A stretch of DNA of 24,991 nucleotides, taken from positions 1 to 24,991 of the forward strand of contig CAYQTL010000078.1 in NCBI GenBank assembly GCA_964420405.1, read 5' to 3'. Of the stretch, positions 6,303 through 14,553 are shown one piece after another. The position numbers and the translations under genes are program-made. How positions within the stretch are numbered: position 1 is the first letter of the stretch; each line of letters begins with the position of its first letter. The notes below the pieces were generated by a model. The model searched no databases. It worked only from the letters and a program-made list of their open reading frames with translations, and was not told where the DNA came from. This stretch comes from CAYQTL01 sp964420405. Lineage in GTDB: Bacteria; Acidobacteriota; Thermoanaerobaculia; Thermoanaerobaculales; Sulfomarinibacteraceae.

Positions 6303-8750
6303 TCAGCTCGGGATCGAGCGGTACAGGGCCGCCGCGCCCAGGTAGACGGCGAGAGCGCAGCCGGCGGTGACGTGGTAGCTCCAGGTCATGGCGAGCAGGA
6401 TCGCCAGGGGCGAGGCGAGCACCGACGCGAACCCGTTGACCCCCCATGCGAGTGGCACCAGCGGACCGGCGCCCCGGTGCAGCCGCGCGAGGCCCAGCGG
6501 CATCGGGAAGCCCATCAGGAACGCCAGCGGCGCCACCAGGAGCACCGCCGCGGCGCAGCGGCCGACGAGCGGCGCGGCGCCGATCCACGACGCGATCGGG
6601 TCGAGCAGGACGACCTGGAGGACCGCCATCGCGACGATGCCCGCCACCGCCGCCGGCACCGGCCAGCGGCGGGCGGGGTCGAGCCGCTGGGCGACAAGGC
6701 TGCCGGCACCCGACAGCAGCAGGAACGACGTCAGCACGACCGACACGGCGGTCACCGGATCGCCGACCAGGAAGGTCACCCGCGAGAGCAGCGTCATCTC
6801 CAGCAGCAGGTAGCCGAGCCCGAGACACGTGAAGTAGGCCGCGGCGACGGCCCGGCCTCGCGCGCGCCGCACCGTCCGCTGCAGCAGCAGCGGCGCGACC
6901 GTGGCCAGGAACCCGACCGCGGTCACCGCCACGGCGGCCACCAGCACGAACAGGTACGCCAGCTCGGTGCGCGTCAGCCACAGCTCGCCGAACGCCCGCC
7001 GGAACACGTCGAGGGCCGCCATGCGCGTGAAGTCGCGGAAGAACGGCCGCGCGTCGGTGGGTGGCCGGACGTCGTACGCGTAGTCGCGGACGAACTCGTC
7101 GGCGCGCGATGAGAACAGCTCGACCGCGGCGTGGTGGTACCAGTCGCCTGGCCCTGCATCGGGCCCGGGCAGCGCGTCCGGCTGGTTCAGCTCGTCGGTG
7201 CGGATGCCGGGGAACCAGACCGGCGTGAGCTGGCGCTCGGTGAGCAGGTCGCGGACCCGCTCCACGTCCGCGGGCCGCCACGGCTCCCGCCGGACCATGG
7301 TGCACACGCCGAGGTAGTCGCGGACCACGACGACGTGGCGGCCGGGCTCGGCGATTCCCAGCTCCCCGAGCCCCGCGGCCACCGTCGCCAGCAGCTTGAC
7401 GTTGTCCCGCGGCGGCGTCTCGATCCCCCGCGTGACGGCCAGAATCCCCTCTGGCCGGAGGCGGGCGAGGCTCGCGGCGATCCCGCCGACTGTCACCAGG
7501 TGGTCCTCGGCGAGGCCGGCGATCCCGCCGCCGCCGCCGAGCGTCTGCAGCGTCACGAGCTGGACGAGGTCGAAGCGGTCCCGGCGGGCCTCGACGAAGT
7601 GCCGCGGCTCGGCAGTCACGACCTCCACCCCGCGGCGACCGAAGACCGCCCCCGGTCCGTCGCCAAGGGGGCCCCGCAGCAGCGACATCAGGGTCTCGTC
7701 AGGCTGCACGACGACCACCCGAGCGGCACCCTGCCGGAGCGCGAGCCACGTGTTGACGCCGTCGGTCTCGCCGAGGAGGACCACCTCCGGTCCCTCGGAC
7801 AGCAGCGCGTAGGGGGTGGCCATCAGGGTGGTGTCGACCGCCGCCGCCCCCTCGCGGTCGTCGACCCGCAGCAGCGAGCCCGCCTGGTGGCCGTCCAGGG
7901 TCAGGCTGTCCATCGGCGGCGGCGCCGCGCCGAGACCGAGGAACGGCAGGTCGTGGAACAGCGTGCTGCGGTAGACGTGAACCGTGGCCCGCGGGCTGGA
8001 GGCGCTCGCGACCCGCTCCGCCTGGTCCTGTGCCATCAGGCGGTCCACGTAGGCGCTGTACTTGTACGGATCCGGTCGGATCGCGGGTGGCGACGCCGCC
8101 ACCCAGCCGCCCACCAGCGCGACCACCGCCGCCACGGCGACGAGCCGCAGACGACCCGCTCGGCTCCAGGGCACGTCGAGCAGCCCGACGAGTGCCATGC
8201 CGCCGGTCAGTACCGGCAGCCATGCGGGCGGCAGCACGAGCATGGCCAGGGTCACCCCGGCGGCACCCGCGGCGCTGCCGACCAGGTTCGACGCGTAGAC
8301 CGTGCCGACCCGGCCCGGCGCCGCCATCAGGGCGAGGCCGACGGCGGCTGCGCCCGTGAGGTACGGCAGCGAGGCCACCAGCCAGTACAGCAGCCACCAG
8401 CCGGCCTGGCGCCACAGCAGCAGCGGCACGATCCGGGCCTCGACCGGGATCAGCTGGACGACCGCCGCACATGCCGGCATCAGCACGGCGGTGGCGAGCA
8501 CCAGCGCGTCGAGGACGGCCTGCGGGCGGCGCATGACCGGGCCCCGTAGCAGGCTGAGAGCGGTACCGCTGGCGCCGAAGCCGAGCAACGCCAGACTGAT
8601 GACGAGGAACGCGAAGTGGTGCCAGCTGGCGACCAGCAACATGCGCATCAACCCGACCTGGTACCCGAGCACGCCGGCGGAGACGAAGAACACCGCCCAC
8701 GTCGTCCGCCGAGGCACGTCCGGTGCGGCCGGCGGTCCGACCGTGCTCAC
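6303..8750 (-). CDS. Spermidine-synthase-like polytopic membrane protein with degenerate methyltransferase fold
   Basis: An 815-aa inner-membrane protein in three parts: an N-terminal membrane half (about 17-220, roughly six or more helices), a soluble Rossmann-type domain resembling SpeE/aminopropyltransferases (about 280-560), and a C-terminal membrane half (about 640-812). In the middle domain the usual glycine-rich binding motif is replaced by LLGETDG (325-331), and VVVVQPDE replaces the usual acidic strand end. DLVQLVTLQTLGGGGGIAGL and PEGILAVTRG are recognisable family blocks. With these changes polyamine synthesis is doubtful and the true substrate is unknown. The GTG at 8750 is preferred because it overlaps the PCMT stop (GTGA), implying translational coupling; a longer frame reaching 8909 lies inside the PCMT gene. 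Confidence 0.85.
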   Translation of the reverse strand: MSTVGPPAAPDVPRRTTWAVFFVSAGVLGYQVGLMRMLLVASWHHFAFLVISLALLGFGASGTALSLLRGPVMRRPQAVLDALVLATAVLMPACAAVVQLIPVEARIVPLLLWRQAGWWLLYWLVASLPYLTGAAAVGLALMAAPGRVGTVYASNLVGSAAGAAGVTLAMLVLPPAWLPVLTGGMALVGLLDVPWSRAGRLRLVAVAAVVALVGGWVAASPPAIRPDPYKYSAYVDRLMAQDQAERVASASSPRATVHVYRSTLFHDLPFLGLGAAPPPMDSLTLDGHQAGSLLRVDDREGAAAVDTTLMATPYALLSEGPEVVLLGETDGVNTWLALRQGAARVVVVQPDETLMSLLRGPLGDGPGAVFGRRGVEVVTAEPRHFVEARRDRFDLVQLVTLQTLGGGGGIAGLAEDHLVTVGGIAASLARLRPEGILAVTRGIETPPRDNVKLLATVAAGLGELGIAEPGRHVVVVRDYLGVCTMVRREPWRPADVERVRDLLTERQLTPVWFPGIRTDELNQPDALPGPDAGPGDWYHHAAVELFSSRADEFVRDYAYDVRPPTDARPFFRDFTRMAALDVFRRAFGELWLTRTELAYLFVLVAAVAVTAVGFLATVAPLLLQRTVRRARGRAVAAAYFTCLGLGYLLLEMTLLSRVTFLVGDPVTAVSVVLTSFLLLSGAGSLVAQRLDPARRWPVPAAVAGIVAMAVLQVVLLDPIASWIGAAPLVGRCAAAVLLVAPLAFLMGFPMPLGLARLHRGAGPLVPLAWGVNGFASVLASPLAILLAMTWSYHVTAGCALAVYLGAAALYRSIPS

Positions 8751-9580
8751 TGACGGACGCGTCCCGTCATCGGCACGAACCGGACGCTGGTCAGGGTCTC
8801 GGAGCGGCGGCTGCCGTCGGGCCGCTTCTCCAGCAGCACCAGCCGCTGGATCTGGTGGGTGCCGCCGATCGGGATCACCATCCGTCCGCCCGGTGCGAGC
8901 TGGTCCCACAGCGGGGGCGGGACGTGGCCGGCGGCGGCGGTGACGATGATCGCGTCGAACGGTGCCCGCTCCGGCCAGCCGTGGTACCCGTCGGCGTGCC
9001 GCGTCTCGACGTGGTCGTACCCCTGGTCGTCGAGGACCTGGCGCGCCCGCTCGACGAGGGGCTCGATGATCTCGACCGAGTACACGTGGGGCGTGAGCTG
9101 TCCCAGCACCGCCGCCTGGTAGCCCGATCCGGTGCCGATCTCGAGCACCTTCTCACCGCGCTCGAGCTCGAGGTTGGCGGTCATGAGGGCGACGATGTAC
9201 GGCTGCGAAATGGTCTGGCCGTGGCCGATCGGCAGCGGGCTGTCGCGGTAGGCGAAGCGCCGCACGTCGGGGGGCACGAACACGTGGCGCGGCACCGTCC
9301 GCATCGCCTCCAGCACCCGATCGTCCCGCACCGCGTCGCGGATGTCGCCCGGGTCGGCGATGTGGTCGCGGACGAGCTCGGCGCGAGCCTTCTCGTGCTC
9401 GGCCGATGCGGGCGGGGACGGCGGTTGCCACCCGCCGGGAGCCTCGCCCGCCGGCGTTCCCGTGTCGGAGCCCGGGGCGCCGTGGACCGGACCGGCCGGT
9501 GCCGGATGCGGCAGGACGCCGACCAGCACCACGACCACCGTCGCCGCCGTGACATTCCATGGAGAGTGCTCGCGCCTCAT
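8747..9580 (-). CDS. pcm: Exported protein-L-isoaspartate O-methyltransferase
   Basis: Predicted PCMT, which methylates isoaspartyl residues in damaged proteins using S-adenosylmethionine. The protein has 277 aa, longer than the usual 210-220 because of an N-terminal hydrophobic segment (11-29, TAATVVVVLVGVLPHPAPAG) and a Pro/Gly/Ala-rich linker to about 60. This suggests export or membrane anchoring. The catalytic domain holds PRHVFVP (98-103), the family block GHGQTISQPYIVALM (119-133), the SAM motif VLEIGTGSG (145-153) and FDAIIVTAA (208-216). All key motifs are intact. The ATG at 9580 has GGAGGTGG just upstream; an in-frame start at 9622 lacks one. It overlaps the downstream membrane gene by 4 nt. 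A periplasmic SAM enzyme is odd, since SAM is cytoplasmic; a membrane anchor with the domain facing inward is an alternative. Confidence 0.93.
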   Translation of the reverse strand: MRREHSPWNVTAATVVVVLVGVLPHPAPAGPVHGAPGSDTGTPAGEAPGGWQPPSPPASAEHEKARAELVRDHIADPGDIRDAVRDDRVLEAMRTVPRHVFVPPDVRRFAYRDSPLPIGHGQTISQPYIVALMTANLELERGEKVLEIGTGSGYQAAVLGQLTPHVYSVEIIEPLVERARQVLDDQGYDHVETRHADGYHGWPERAPFDAIIVTAAAGHVPPPLWDQLAPGGRMVIPIGGTHQIQRLVLLEKRPDGSRRSETLTSVRFVPMTGRVRQ

Positions 9581-9638
9581 GGTCCACCTCCTGCCTCTCG
9601 CCGGCGGGGAGCTCCGTCTCATCGTGCCACGTCCACGG

Positions 9639-9667
9639 CCGGACCCTTCACCGGTCGAACGGTCCGG
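9639..9667. terminator. Hairpin downstream of the DUF2267 gene
   Basis: CCGGACC and GGTCCGG form a perfect 7-bp stem around a 15-nt loop that itself contains the palindrome ACCGGT. It lies 28 bp past the stop of the minus-strand DUF2267 gene and before the PCMT gene. There is no T-run, so a terminator role is only suggested. Confidence 0.35.
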
Positions 9668-9694
9668 GGGGACCGGAGGCCCGGCCCACGACGG

Positions 9695-10123
9695 TCATGG
9701 CCAGAGCTGGCGGACGTCGGCGTGCAGCATCCCCTTGACGTGGTCGAGCTCGCCGCTGCCGCCGAGGCGGTCCGCGAGGAGCTGGAACACGCTGCTGACG
9801 GCGTGGGGTGCGTGGCCCTGGAGGTCGGCGGGGAGCCCGCGCTGGACCCGCTCGAGAAACTCCTCCTGGGAGCGGTCCTTCGCCGGGGCCGCGGCCGGCT
9901 TCCACCGCTCGTAGTACACGCCTCGCACCGTCACCGGCAGCTCGGACGCGAGGTGCGCGGCCTCGTCGGGCGTCAGGTTGTCGCGCACCGCGTGCAGCAC
10001 CGAGCGCAGGGCCGAGAACGCCTGCTCCTCGTCGGAGAACTGGCCCCCATCCCGCAGCTGCTTGAGCCATATCTGGGTCTCCTGGGCCGAGCGGTTGAGG
10101 CTGTCGACGGTCGTCAGGGGCAT
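9695..10123 (-). CDS. DUF2267 family protein
   Basis: A 142-aa cytoplasmic helical protein matching DUF2267: an N-terminal helix (ETQIWLKQL), the pattern QAFSALRSVLHAVRDNLT near 34-51, LASELPVTVRGVYYERWKP near 58-76, and a second repeat half (EEFLERVQRGL, HAVSSVFQLLADRL). The function of the family is not established; members often appear in stress-related settings. Length agrees with the family. The ATG at 10123 has GGGAGGAA about 4 nt upstream. It is divergent from the hppD gene across a 235-bp gap. Confidence 0.88.
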   Translation of the reverse strand: MPLTTVDSLNRSAQETQIWLKQLRDGGQFSDEEQAFSALRSVLHAVRDNLTPDEAAHLASELPVTVRGVYYERWKPAAAPAKDRSQEEFLERVQRGLPADLQGHAPHAVSSVFQLLADRLGGSGELDHVKGMLHADVRQLWP

Positions 10124-10320
10124 CGGTTCCTCCCATGTCTCGATCGTGGCCGCGTCGCCTCCACACGCCCCCGGCGCGCACGCGCGTCACGGCGACGCAC
10201 CACACACGGTGCGCCCGCCGGCGCCGGATGTGACGGCGGGAGCCCCCCGAAGCGACCTCGGGTTATCCCCGGAAGGACCGGTCCGCCGACGTCCCGGAAC
10301 ATCCTGCGACCCGGAATCGA

Positions 10321-10326
10321 TATACT
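10321..10326 (+). promoter_or_regulatory. Possible -10 element for hppD
   Basis: TATACT matches five of six consensus bases and lies in a small AT-rich patch 33 bp before the hppD ATG. No TTGACA-like hexamer is found 16-18 nt upstream, so the promoter may depend on an activator or the match may be chance. The rest of the divergent gap 10124-10358 shows no other clear site. Confidence 0.35.
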
Positions 10327-10358
10327 GCGTCGGACACGACGTCGTACTGGAGACCGGT

Positions 10359-11450
10359 ATGGGTGCTGACGACTTTCTTCCGCTGAAAGGGTTCGACCAC
10401 CTGGAGCTCTGGGTCGGCAACGCGAAGCAGGCGGCCCACTTCTACGACAAGGCGTTCGGCTTCAAACCGGTCGCCCGCATGGGGTTGGAGACCGGCAGCC
10501 GGGATCGCGCCAGCTACGTCCTGCAGCAGGGGAACGTGCGGTTCGTGGTGACCAGCGCACTCACCCCGGACAGCGAGATCGCGCGCCACTGCGCGCTGCA
10601 CGGCGACGGCGTCCGCGTGCTGGCGTTCGAGTGCCCAGACGTGGTGGCGGCGATGCGAGAGGCCCGCGCGCGCGGGGCCACCCTCCTCGAGCCCGCGACC
10701 ACTGCCGAGGACGGCGACGGCGTACTGACGAGCGGCATCATCAAGTACGCCGGCGATACCGTCATCAAGCTGGTGGAGCGCTCCGGCTACGGCGGCGCGT
10801 TCGCCCCCGGCTACCGCCCGCTCGAGGCCACGGGCACCGAGCCCACCGGCCTGGCGGCGATCGACCACGTGGTGACCAACGTCTGGCTCGGCGAGATGGA
10901 CTACTGGGTCGACTGGTTCCAGCGGATCCTCGGCTTCAGCCAGCTCGCCCACTTCACCGACGAGGACATCTCCACGGAGTACTCGGCGCTGATGAGCAAG
11001 GTGATGGAGGACGGCCGCCGGATCAAGCTGCCCATCAACGAGCCAGCCGAGGGCCGCAGGAAGTCGCAGATCGACGAGTATCTCGACTGGTACAACGGGC
11101 CGGGGATCCAGCACGTGGCGATGAACACGAAGGACATCTGCGCCACCGTGCGGGAGCTGCGACGGCGCGAGATCGACTTCCTGCGGGTGCCCGACACCTA
11201 CTACGAGGAGCTCAAGGACCGGGTCGGCGAGATCGACGAGGACGTCGACGAGCTGCGCGACCTCGGCATCCTGGTCGACCGCGACGACGACGGGTACCTG
11301 CTGCAGATCTTCACCCAGCCGCTGCAGGACCGCCCGACCCTGTTCTTCGAGGTCATCGAGCGCCACGGCAGCCGCGGCTTCGGCGTCGGCAACTTCAAGG
11401 CGCTGTTCGTGTCCCTCGAGCGCGAGCAGGAGAAGCGCGGCAACCTGTAG
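10359..11450 (+). CDS. hppD: 4-hydroxyphenylpyruvate dioxygenase
   Basis: Converts 4-hydroxyphenylpyruvate to homogentisate in tyrosine breakdown or tocopherol/pyomelanin-type pathways; cytoplasmic, non-haem Fe(II) enzyme. The 363-aa length is normal. It has two vicinal-oxygen-chelate halves: FDHLELWVGNAKQAAHFY near the start and IDHVVTNV at the second half. The iron ligands are visible: His170 (IDHVV), His252 (QHVAMNT) and Glu331 (FFEVIER). The C-terminal helix region GSRGFGVGNFKALFVSLE matches the family closing segment. The ATG at 10359 has CTGGAG 6 nt upstream. No homogentisate dioxygenase or aromatic aminotransferase gene lies within the window, so the pathway must be scattered or incomplete. 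It appears monocistronic and is followed by a structured spacer. Confidence 0.96.
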   Translation: MGADDFLPLKGFDHLELWVGNAKQAAHFYDKAFGFKPVARMGLETGSRDRASYVLQQGNVRFVVTSALTPDSEIARHCALHGDGVRVLAFECPDVVAAMREARARGATLLEPATTAEDGDGVLTSGIIKYAGDTVIKLVERSGYGGAFAPGYRPLEATGTEPTGLAAIDHVVTNVWLGEMDYWVDWFQRILGFSQLAHFTDEDISTEYSALMSKVMEDGRRIKLPINEPAEGRRKSQIDEYLDWYNGPGIQHVAMNTKDICATVRELRRREIDFLRVPDTYYEELKDRVGEIDEDVDELRDLGILVDRDDDGYLLQIFTQPLQDRPTLFFEVIERHGSRGFGVGNFKALFVSLEREQEKRGNL

Positions 11451-11460
11451 CAGGTGAGAC

Positions 11461-11521
11461 TGCCGTGGAGCCGCGGCGACCGCGAAACGGGGCTCGCACG
11501 ACGCACTGCGGCTCCACGGCA
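11461..11521. repeat. Perfect 14-bp inverted repeat after hppD
   Basis: TGCCGTGGAGCCGC (11461-11474) and its exact reverse complement (11508-11521) enclose a 33-nt loop. It starts 10 nt after the hppD stop, so it may be a 3' mRNA structure or a REP-like element. No T-run follows. Confidence 0.6.
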
Positions 11522-11534
11522 CTCTCCGCTCATG

Positions 11535-11553
11535 GATGCGGCGTTGCCGCATC
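11535..11553. terminator. Second hairpin in the hppD-peptidase gap
   Basis: GATGCGGC, the loop GTT and GCCGCATC form a perfect 8-bp stem. The arm GATGCGG is also the core of the hairpin at bases 1-30, hinting at a shared element. The rest of the gap to 11756 holds GC-rich partial repeats (CGGCGCG/CGCGCCG near 11650-11675) but no gene I can support. Confidence 0.4.
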
Positions 11554-11756
11554 TGCGGAGACGTGGGGGGAGGGGCGACCTCGGCGGCCTCGGTCGCCGC
11601 CACCGTGGACGTCATCGCTGTCAGCAACACGTCAGGCGGTGGCGTCGGCGCGGAATGGTCGCGCCGCTCCGGCGCATTCTGAACTTCGAACGGCGCGGAG
11701 CCAGCAAGACGGGCCACCTCGACTCCCGCCGACCAGTCCACGAGGGAGGACGCGAC

Positions 11757-13811
11757 ATGCGACGCACGATCGGACTGATGGTCTGGGTCATCGGACTGGC
11801 GGCCGGGCCGACGGCCGCCGACGAGGGAACGAGGCCGCTGGACGCCGAGACCATGTGGACGATGAAACGGCTGGCGACGCCGGCGCTGTCGCCGGACGGC
11901 GCGACGGCGGTCGTGAAGGTGACGGACCACGACCTCGAGACCAACGAGCCCTCGTCGGATCTGTGGCTGGTCCGGACCGGTGGCGACGGCGAGCCACGCC
12001 AGCTCACGACGCACCCGGCGGCCGAGTCGGAGCCGGTGTGGAGCCCCGACGGCCGCTGGATCGCCTTCGTCGCGAAGCGCGACGGCGACGACCGGCCCCA
12101 GCTCTACGTGCTTCCGACCGCGGGCGGCGAGGCGCGGCGCGTGACCGGGATCCCCACCGGCGCCTCGGCGCCGCGGTGGCTGCCCGACTCGCAGCGGATC
12201 GCCTTCATCAGCCGGGTGTGGCCCGACCTCGACCGTGAGGCGACGGAAGCCCGGCTGAAGGAGCGGGAGGAGTCGAAGGTCTCCGCCGAGCGGTGGGACG
12301 CGACCCCGGTCCGCTGGTGGGACCGGTGGATCGACGACCGCCAGGCCCACGTGTTCCTGGTCGGTCTCGACGACGGGCGGGAGCAGGGCGTGACCGTCGG
12401 CACCGGCCTCGAGCTGCCGCGCCACGACGCCGACCGGTCGAGCTACGACGTCTCCCCCGACGGGCTGGAGGTGGCGTTCGTGGCGGACACCAACCGCGAC
12501 GGCGTCGATCCCGACCTCGACGTGTGGGTGGTCCCGGCGGGAGGCGGCGACGCCCGCAACCTGACGCCCGACAACAGCGCGCCCGACACGGCGCCGCTGT
12601 ACAGCCCCGACGGCCGCTGGCTCGCGTTCGCCCGGCAGACCATCGAGGGGTTCTACGGCGACACCCGGCGCCTCGTGCTGCATGACCGCGAGTCGGGGAC
12701 GAACCGGGTGGTGACCGGCGACTGGGACCGCTCGGCCGACGGGCTCGTGTGGGCGCCCGACGCCACAGCGCTGTACGGCGCCGTCGACGACGCCGGCAAC
12801 CGCCGGGTGTGGCGAATCTCCATCGGCGGCGACGTACGGCCGGTGACCGGCGAGCGCAGCTTCGGTTCCCTCGACCTCGCGGCCGGGTCCGACGGCGCGC
12901 CGGTGATGGTGGCCCTGCGCCAGGCCTTCACGGAGCCGCCGACCCTGGTGCGCGTCGAGCTGCCGAGCGGCGCGGCGACGAAGCTCACGAGCTTCAACGA
13001 CGAGGTCCTCGCCTCCGTCGACCTCGGCGAGTACGAGAGCGTCACCTACGAGGGCGCCAACGGCGATCCGATCCAGATGTGGGTCGTCTACCCGCCCGGG
13101 TTCGACCGGTCGCAGGAGTGGCCGCTGTACCTGCTGCTGCACGGCGGCCCCCACAACGCCGTCACCGACAGCTGGCACTGGCGCTGGAACGCCCAGGTGT
13201 TCGCGGGATGGGGGCTCGTGACGGGCTGGCACAACTTCCACGGCTCGAGCGGGTTCGGCCAGGAGTTCACCGACTCCATCAACCCCGAGCGGGCCGAGCT
13301 GCCGTACCTCGACACGATCGCGGCAGCCGACTGGTTCGCGTCACGGCCGTGGATCGACGCCGACCGGATGGCGGCCGGCGGCGGCAGCTACGGCGGCTAC
13401 CTGGCGTCGGTGCTGCTCGGTCGCGAGCACCCGTTCCGGACCCTCGTGGCCCACGCCGCGGTGTACAACCTCGTCACCCAGTACGGGGCCGACTACGGCG
13501 CGGGCACGCGCCGCCACGGCGAGCACTGGGAGCAGCCCGAGCAGTTCGCGCGCAACTCGCCGCACACCGGCGCCGGCAGCTTCCACACCCCGACGCTGGT
13601 CATCCACGGACAGCTCGACTACCGGGTTCCCGTCAACCACGGCATCGAGCTGTTCAACACCCTGCAGAACCGGGGCGTGCCGAGCCGGCTGATCTACTTC
13701 CCCGACGAGAACCACTGGATCCTGCAGCCGGCCAACTCGATCTACTGGTACGACGCCAAGCGCGAGTGGCTCGGGGAGTACATCGGGTTCGGGGCGGAGG
13801 GGGAGGAGTAG
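11757..13811 (+). CDS. Exported S9 family prolyl oligopeptidase (dipeptidyl/acylaminoacyl-peptidase type)
   Basis: Serine peptidase predicted to cut short peptides in the periplasm. The protein has 684 aa. A signal peptide spans about 1-21 (MRRTIGLMVWVIGLAAGPTA, cleavage near AAD). Residues about 35-400 are a TolB-like beta-propeller with repeated SPDG motifs (WSPDGRWIAFVAKRDG, SPDGLEVAFVAD, YSPDGRWLAFARQ). The alpha/beta hydrolase domain follows, with the oxyanion segment LLHGGPHN and the catalytic triad Ser544 (GGGSYGGY), Asp621 (GQLDYRVP) and His653 (DENHW). All are intact, so it should be active. The ATG at 11757 is preceded by GAGGGAGGA. Closest style: the S9C group common in Acidobacteriota and Gammaproteobacteria; exact substrate preference is not readable. 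Confidence 0.95.
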   Translation: MRRTIGLMVWVIGLAAGPTAADEGTRPLDAETMWTMKRLATPALSPDGATAVVKVTDHDLETNEPSSDLWLVRTGGDGEPRQLTTHPAAESEPVWSPDGRWIAFVAKRDGDDRPQLYVLPTAGGEARRVTGIPTGASAPRWLPDSQRIAFISRVWPDLDREATEARLKEREESKVSAERWDATPVRWWDRWIDDRQAHVFLVGLDDGREQGVTVGTGLELPRHDADRSSYDVSPDGLEVAFVADTNRDGVDPDLDVWVVPAGGGDARNLTPDNSAPDTAPLYSPDGRWLAFARQTIEGFYGDTRRLVLHDRESGTNRVVTGDWDRSADGLVWAPDATALYGAVDDAGNRRVWRISIGGDVRPVTGERSFGSLDLAAGSDGAPVMVALRQAFTEPPTLVRVELPSGAATKLTSFNDEVLASVDLGEYESVTYEGANGDPIQMWVVYPPGFDRSQEWPLYLLLHGGPHNAVTDSWHWRWNAQVFAGWGLVTGWHNFHGSSGFGQEFTDSINPERAELPYLDTIAAADWFASRPWIDADRMAAGGGSYGGYLASVLLGREHPFRTLVAHAAVYNLVTQYGADYGAGTRRHGEHWEQPEQFARNSPHTGAGSFHTPTLVIHGQLDYRVPVNHGIELFNTLQNRGVPSRLIYFPDENHWILQPANSIYWYDAKREWLGEYIGFGAEGEE

Positions 13812-13817
13812 CGGGCT

Positions 13818-14010
13818 CCGATCCCGATCCAGGTTCCGACCCCGATCCCGCTCCCGATCCCGATCCCGAGGATGGTCAGCGTCCGGGACGGCGAGCGGGG
13901 ACCACGTGCCGCTGCGGAGCGCCGGATTCCCGGCGCGCTGCGGTGGGCCGCTGAGACGCGATCCCATCGGGGACGAAACCGGGATCGGATCGGGAGCCGG
14001 CCGGGATCCC
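13818..14010. repeat. Inverted clusters of GATCCC/GGGATC hexamers
   Basis: After the peptidase stop, 13818-13870 is an imperfect hexamer run (CCGATCCCGATCC, then CCCGATCCCGCTCCCGATCC and more). Bases 13979-14010 hold the complement type (CCGGGATCGGATCGGGAGCC). They are about 108 bp apart and could fold as a long imperfect stem. The gap 13812-14123 otherwise shows no gene I can support. Confidence 0.65.
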
Positions 14011-14123
14011 GGGACCGCCGCGTCCCTCGCTGGCGAATGCCGGCGCTCCCGATCGAGCGGACCGACTCCCCCCGCGAACACGCAGCCCATCCCGTGCGTA
14101 CCACTGCCCGGGGGGAGAGACCA

Positions 14124-14345
14124 ATGCTCAAGACGCTCCGGGCACTCAAGTTCCTGGTGGTCGGCCCGGCGGTACTGCTGCTGCTGGTGGTGATCAACCT
14201 GATGACGTCGCCTGGCCACTGGTGGGTGCAGTGGCCTGCGCTCGGCATCGGCATCGCCTGGGTGATCAGCCTGCTTCGCGTGCTCGGTGCGCTCGTCGTC
14301 GCCGGCGGGATCGCCGGCCTGATCGCCATGCTGCGGCGGGGTTGA
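14124..14345 (+). CDS. Small 2TM-domain membrane protein
   Basis: A 73-aa peptide with two hydrophobic helices, about 9-27 (KFLVVGPAVLLLLVVINLM) and 37-66, joined by SPGHWWVQWPALGIGIAW. The join matches the signature of the 2TM domain family, in which a Trp/Pro-rich loop of the form TSPxxxWxxWPxxGxGI links the helices. In other bacteria the domain is often fused to LytTR or histidine-kinase proteins; here it stands alone. The ATG at 14124 has GGGGGAGAGA just upstream, which decides the start; the same frame is open upstream but runs into repeat DNA. Function unknown. Confidence 0.75.
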   Translation: MLKTLRALKFLVVGPAVLLLLVVINLMTSPGHWWVQWPALGIGIAWVISLLRVLGALVVAGGIAGLIAMLRRG

Positions 14346-14397
14346 GGGGGCGTCAGCCCGCGAGCTCGGCCGCACTCCCGGTCCCAGCGCCGCCCGG

Positions 14398-14530
14398 CTT
14401 CCGATCCCGTTCCCGAGTGCGAGGCCGTCGACGATCCCAGGATTCGAGGCGTCAGCGGGAACCGCCCTGCCGGGTTCCTGTCCTCCTCGGTCGAAATCGA
14501 TGGTCGCCGTCGGGATCGGGATCGGATCCG
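14398..14530. repeat. Second inverted GATCCC/GGGATC pair
   Basis: CTTCCGATCCCGTTCCCGAG at 14398-14417 faces TCGGGATCGGGATCGGATCC at 14510-14529, some 92 bp away. Same hexamer and same geometry as 13818-14010. It fills most of the gap before the sigma factor gene. Confidence 0.6.
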
Positions 14531-14553
14531 CGATGTCAGCGGGCCGTCATCCT

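Noticed and set aside
8751..8909. N-terminal extension of the spermidine-synthase-like protein
   Set aside because: It lies inside the PCMT gene and is low complexity; GTG at 8750 gives a GTGA overlap and starts right before the first membrane helix.
10263..13241. Minus-strand open frame of nearly 1,000 codons
   Set aside because: Antisense to hppD and the S9 peptidase, which have intact catalytic motifs; composition is typical of a shadow frame.
13818..13870. Possible CRISPR or iteron array
   Set aside because: Units are 6 bp and contiguous, without unique spacers, and no Cas or replication gene is near.
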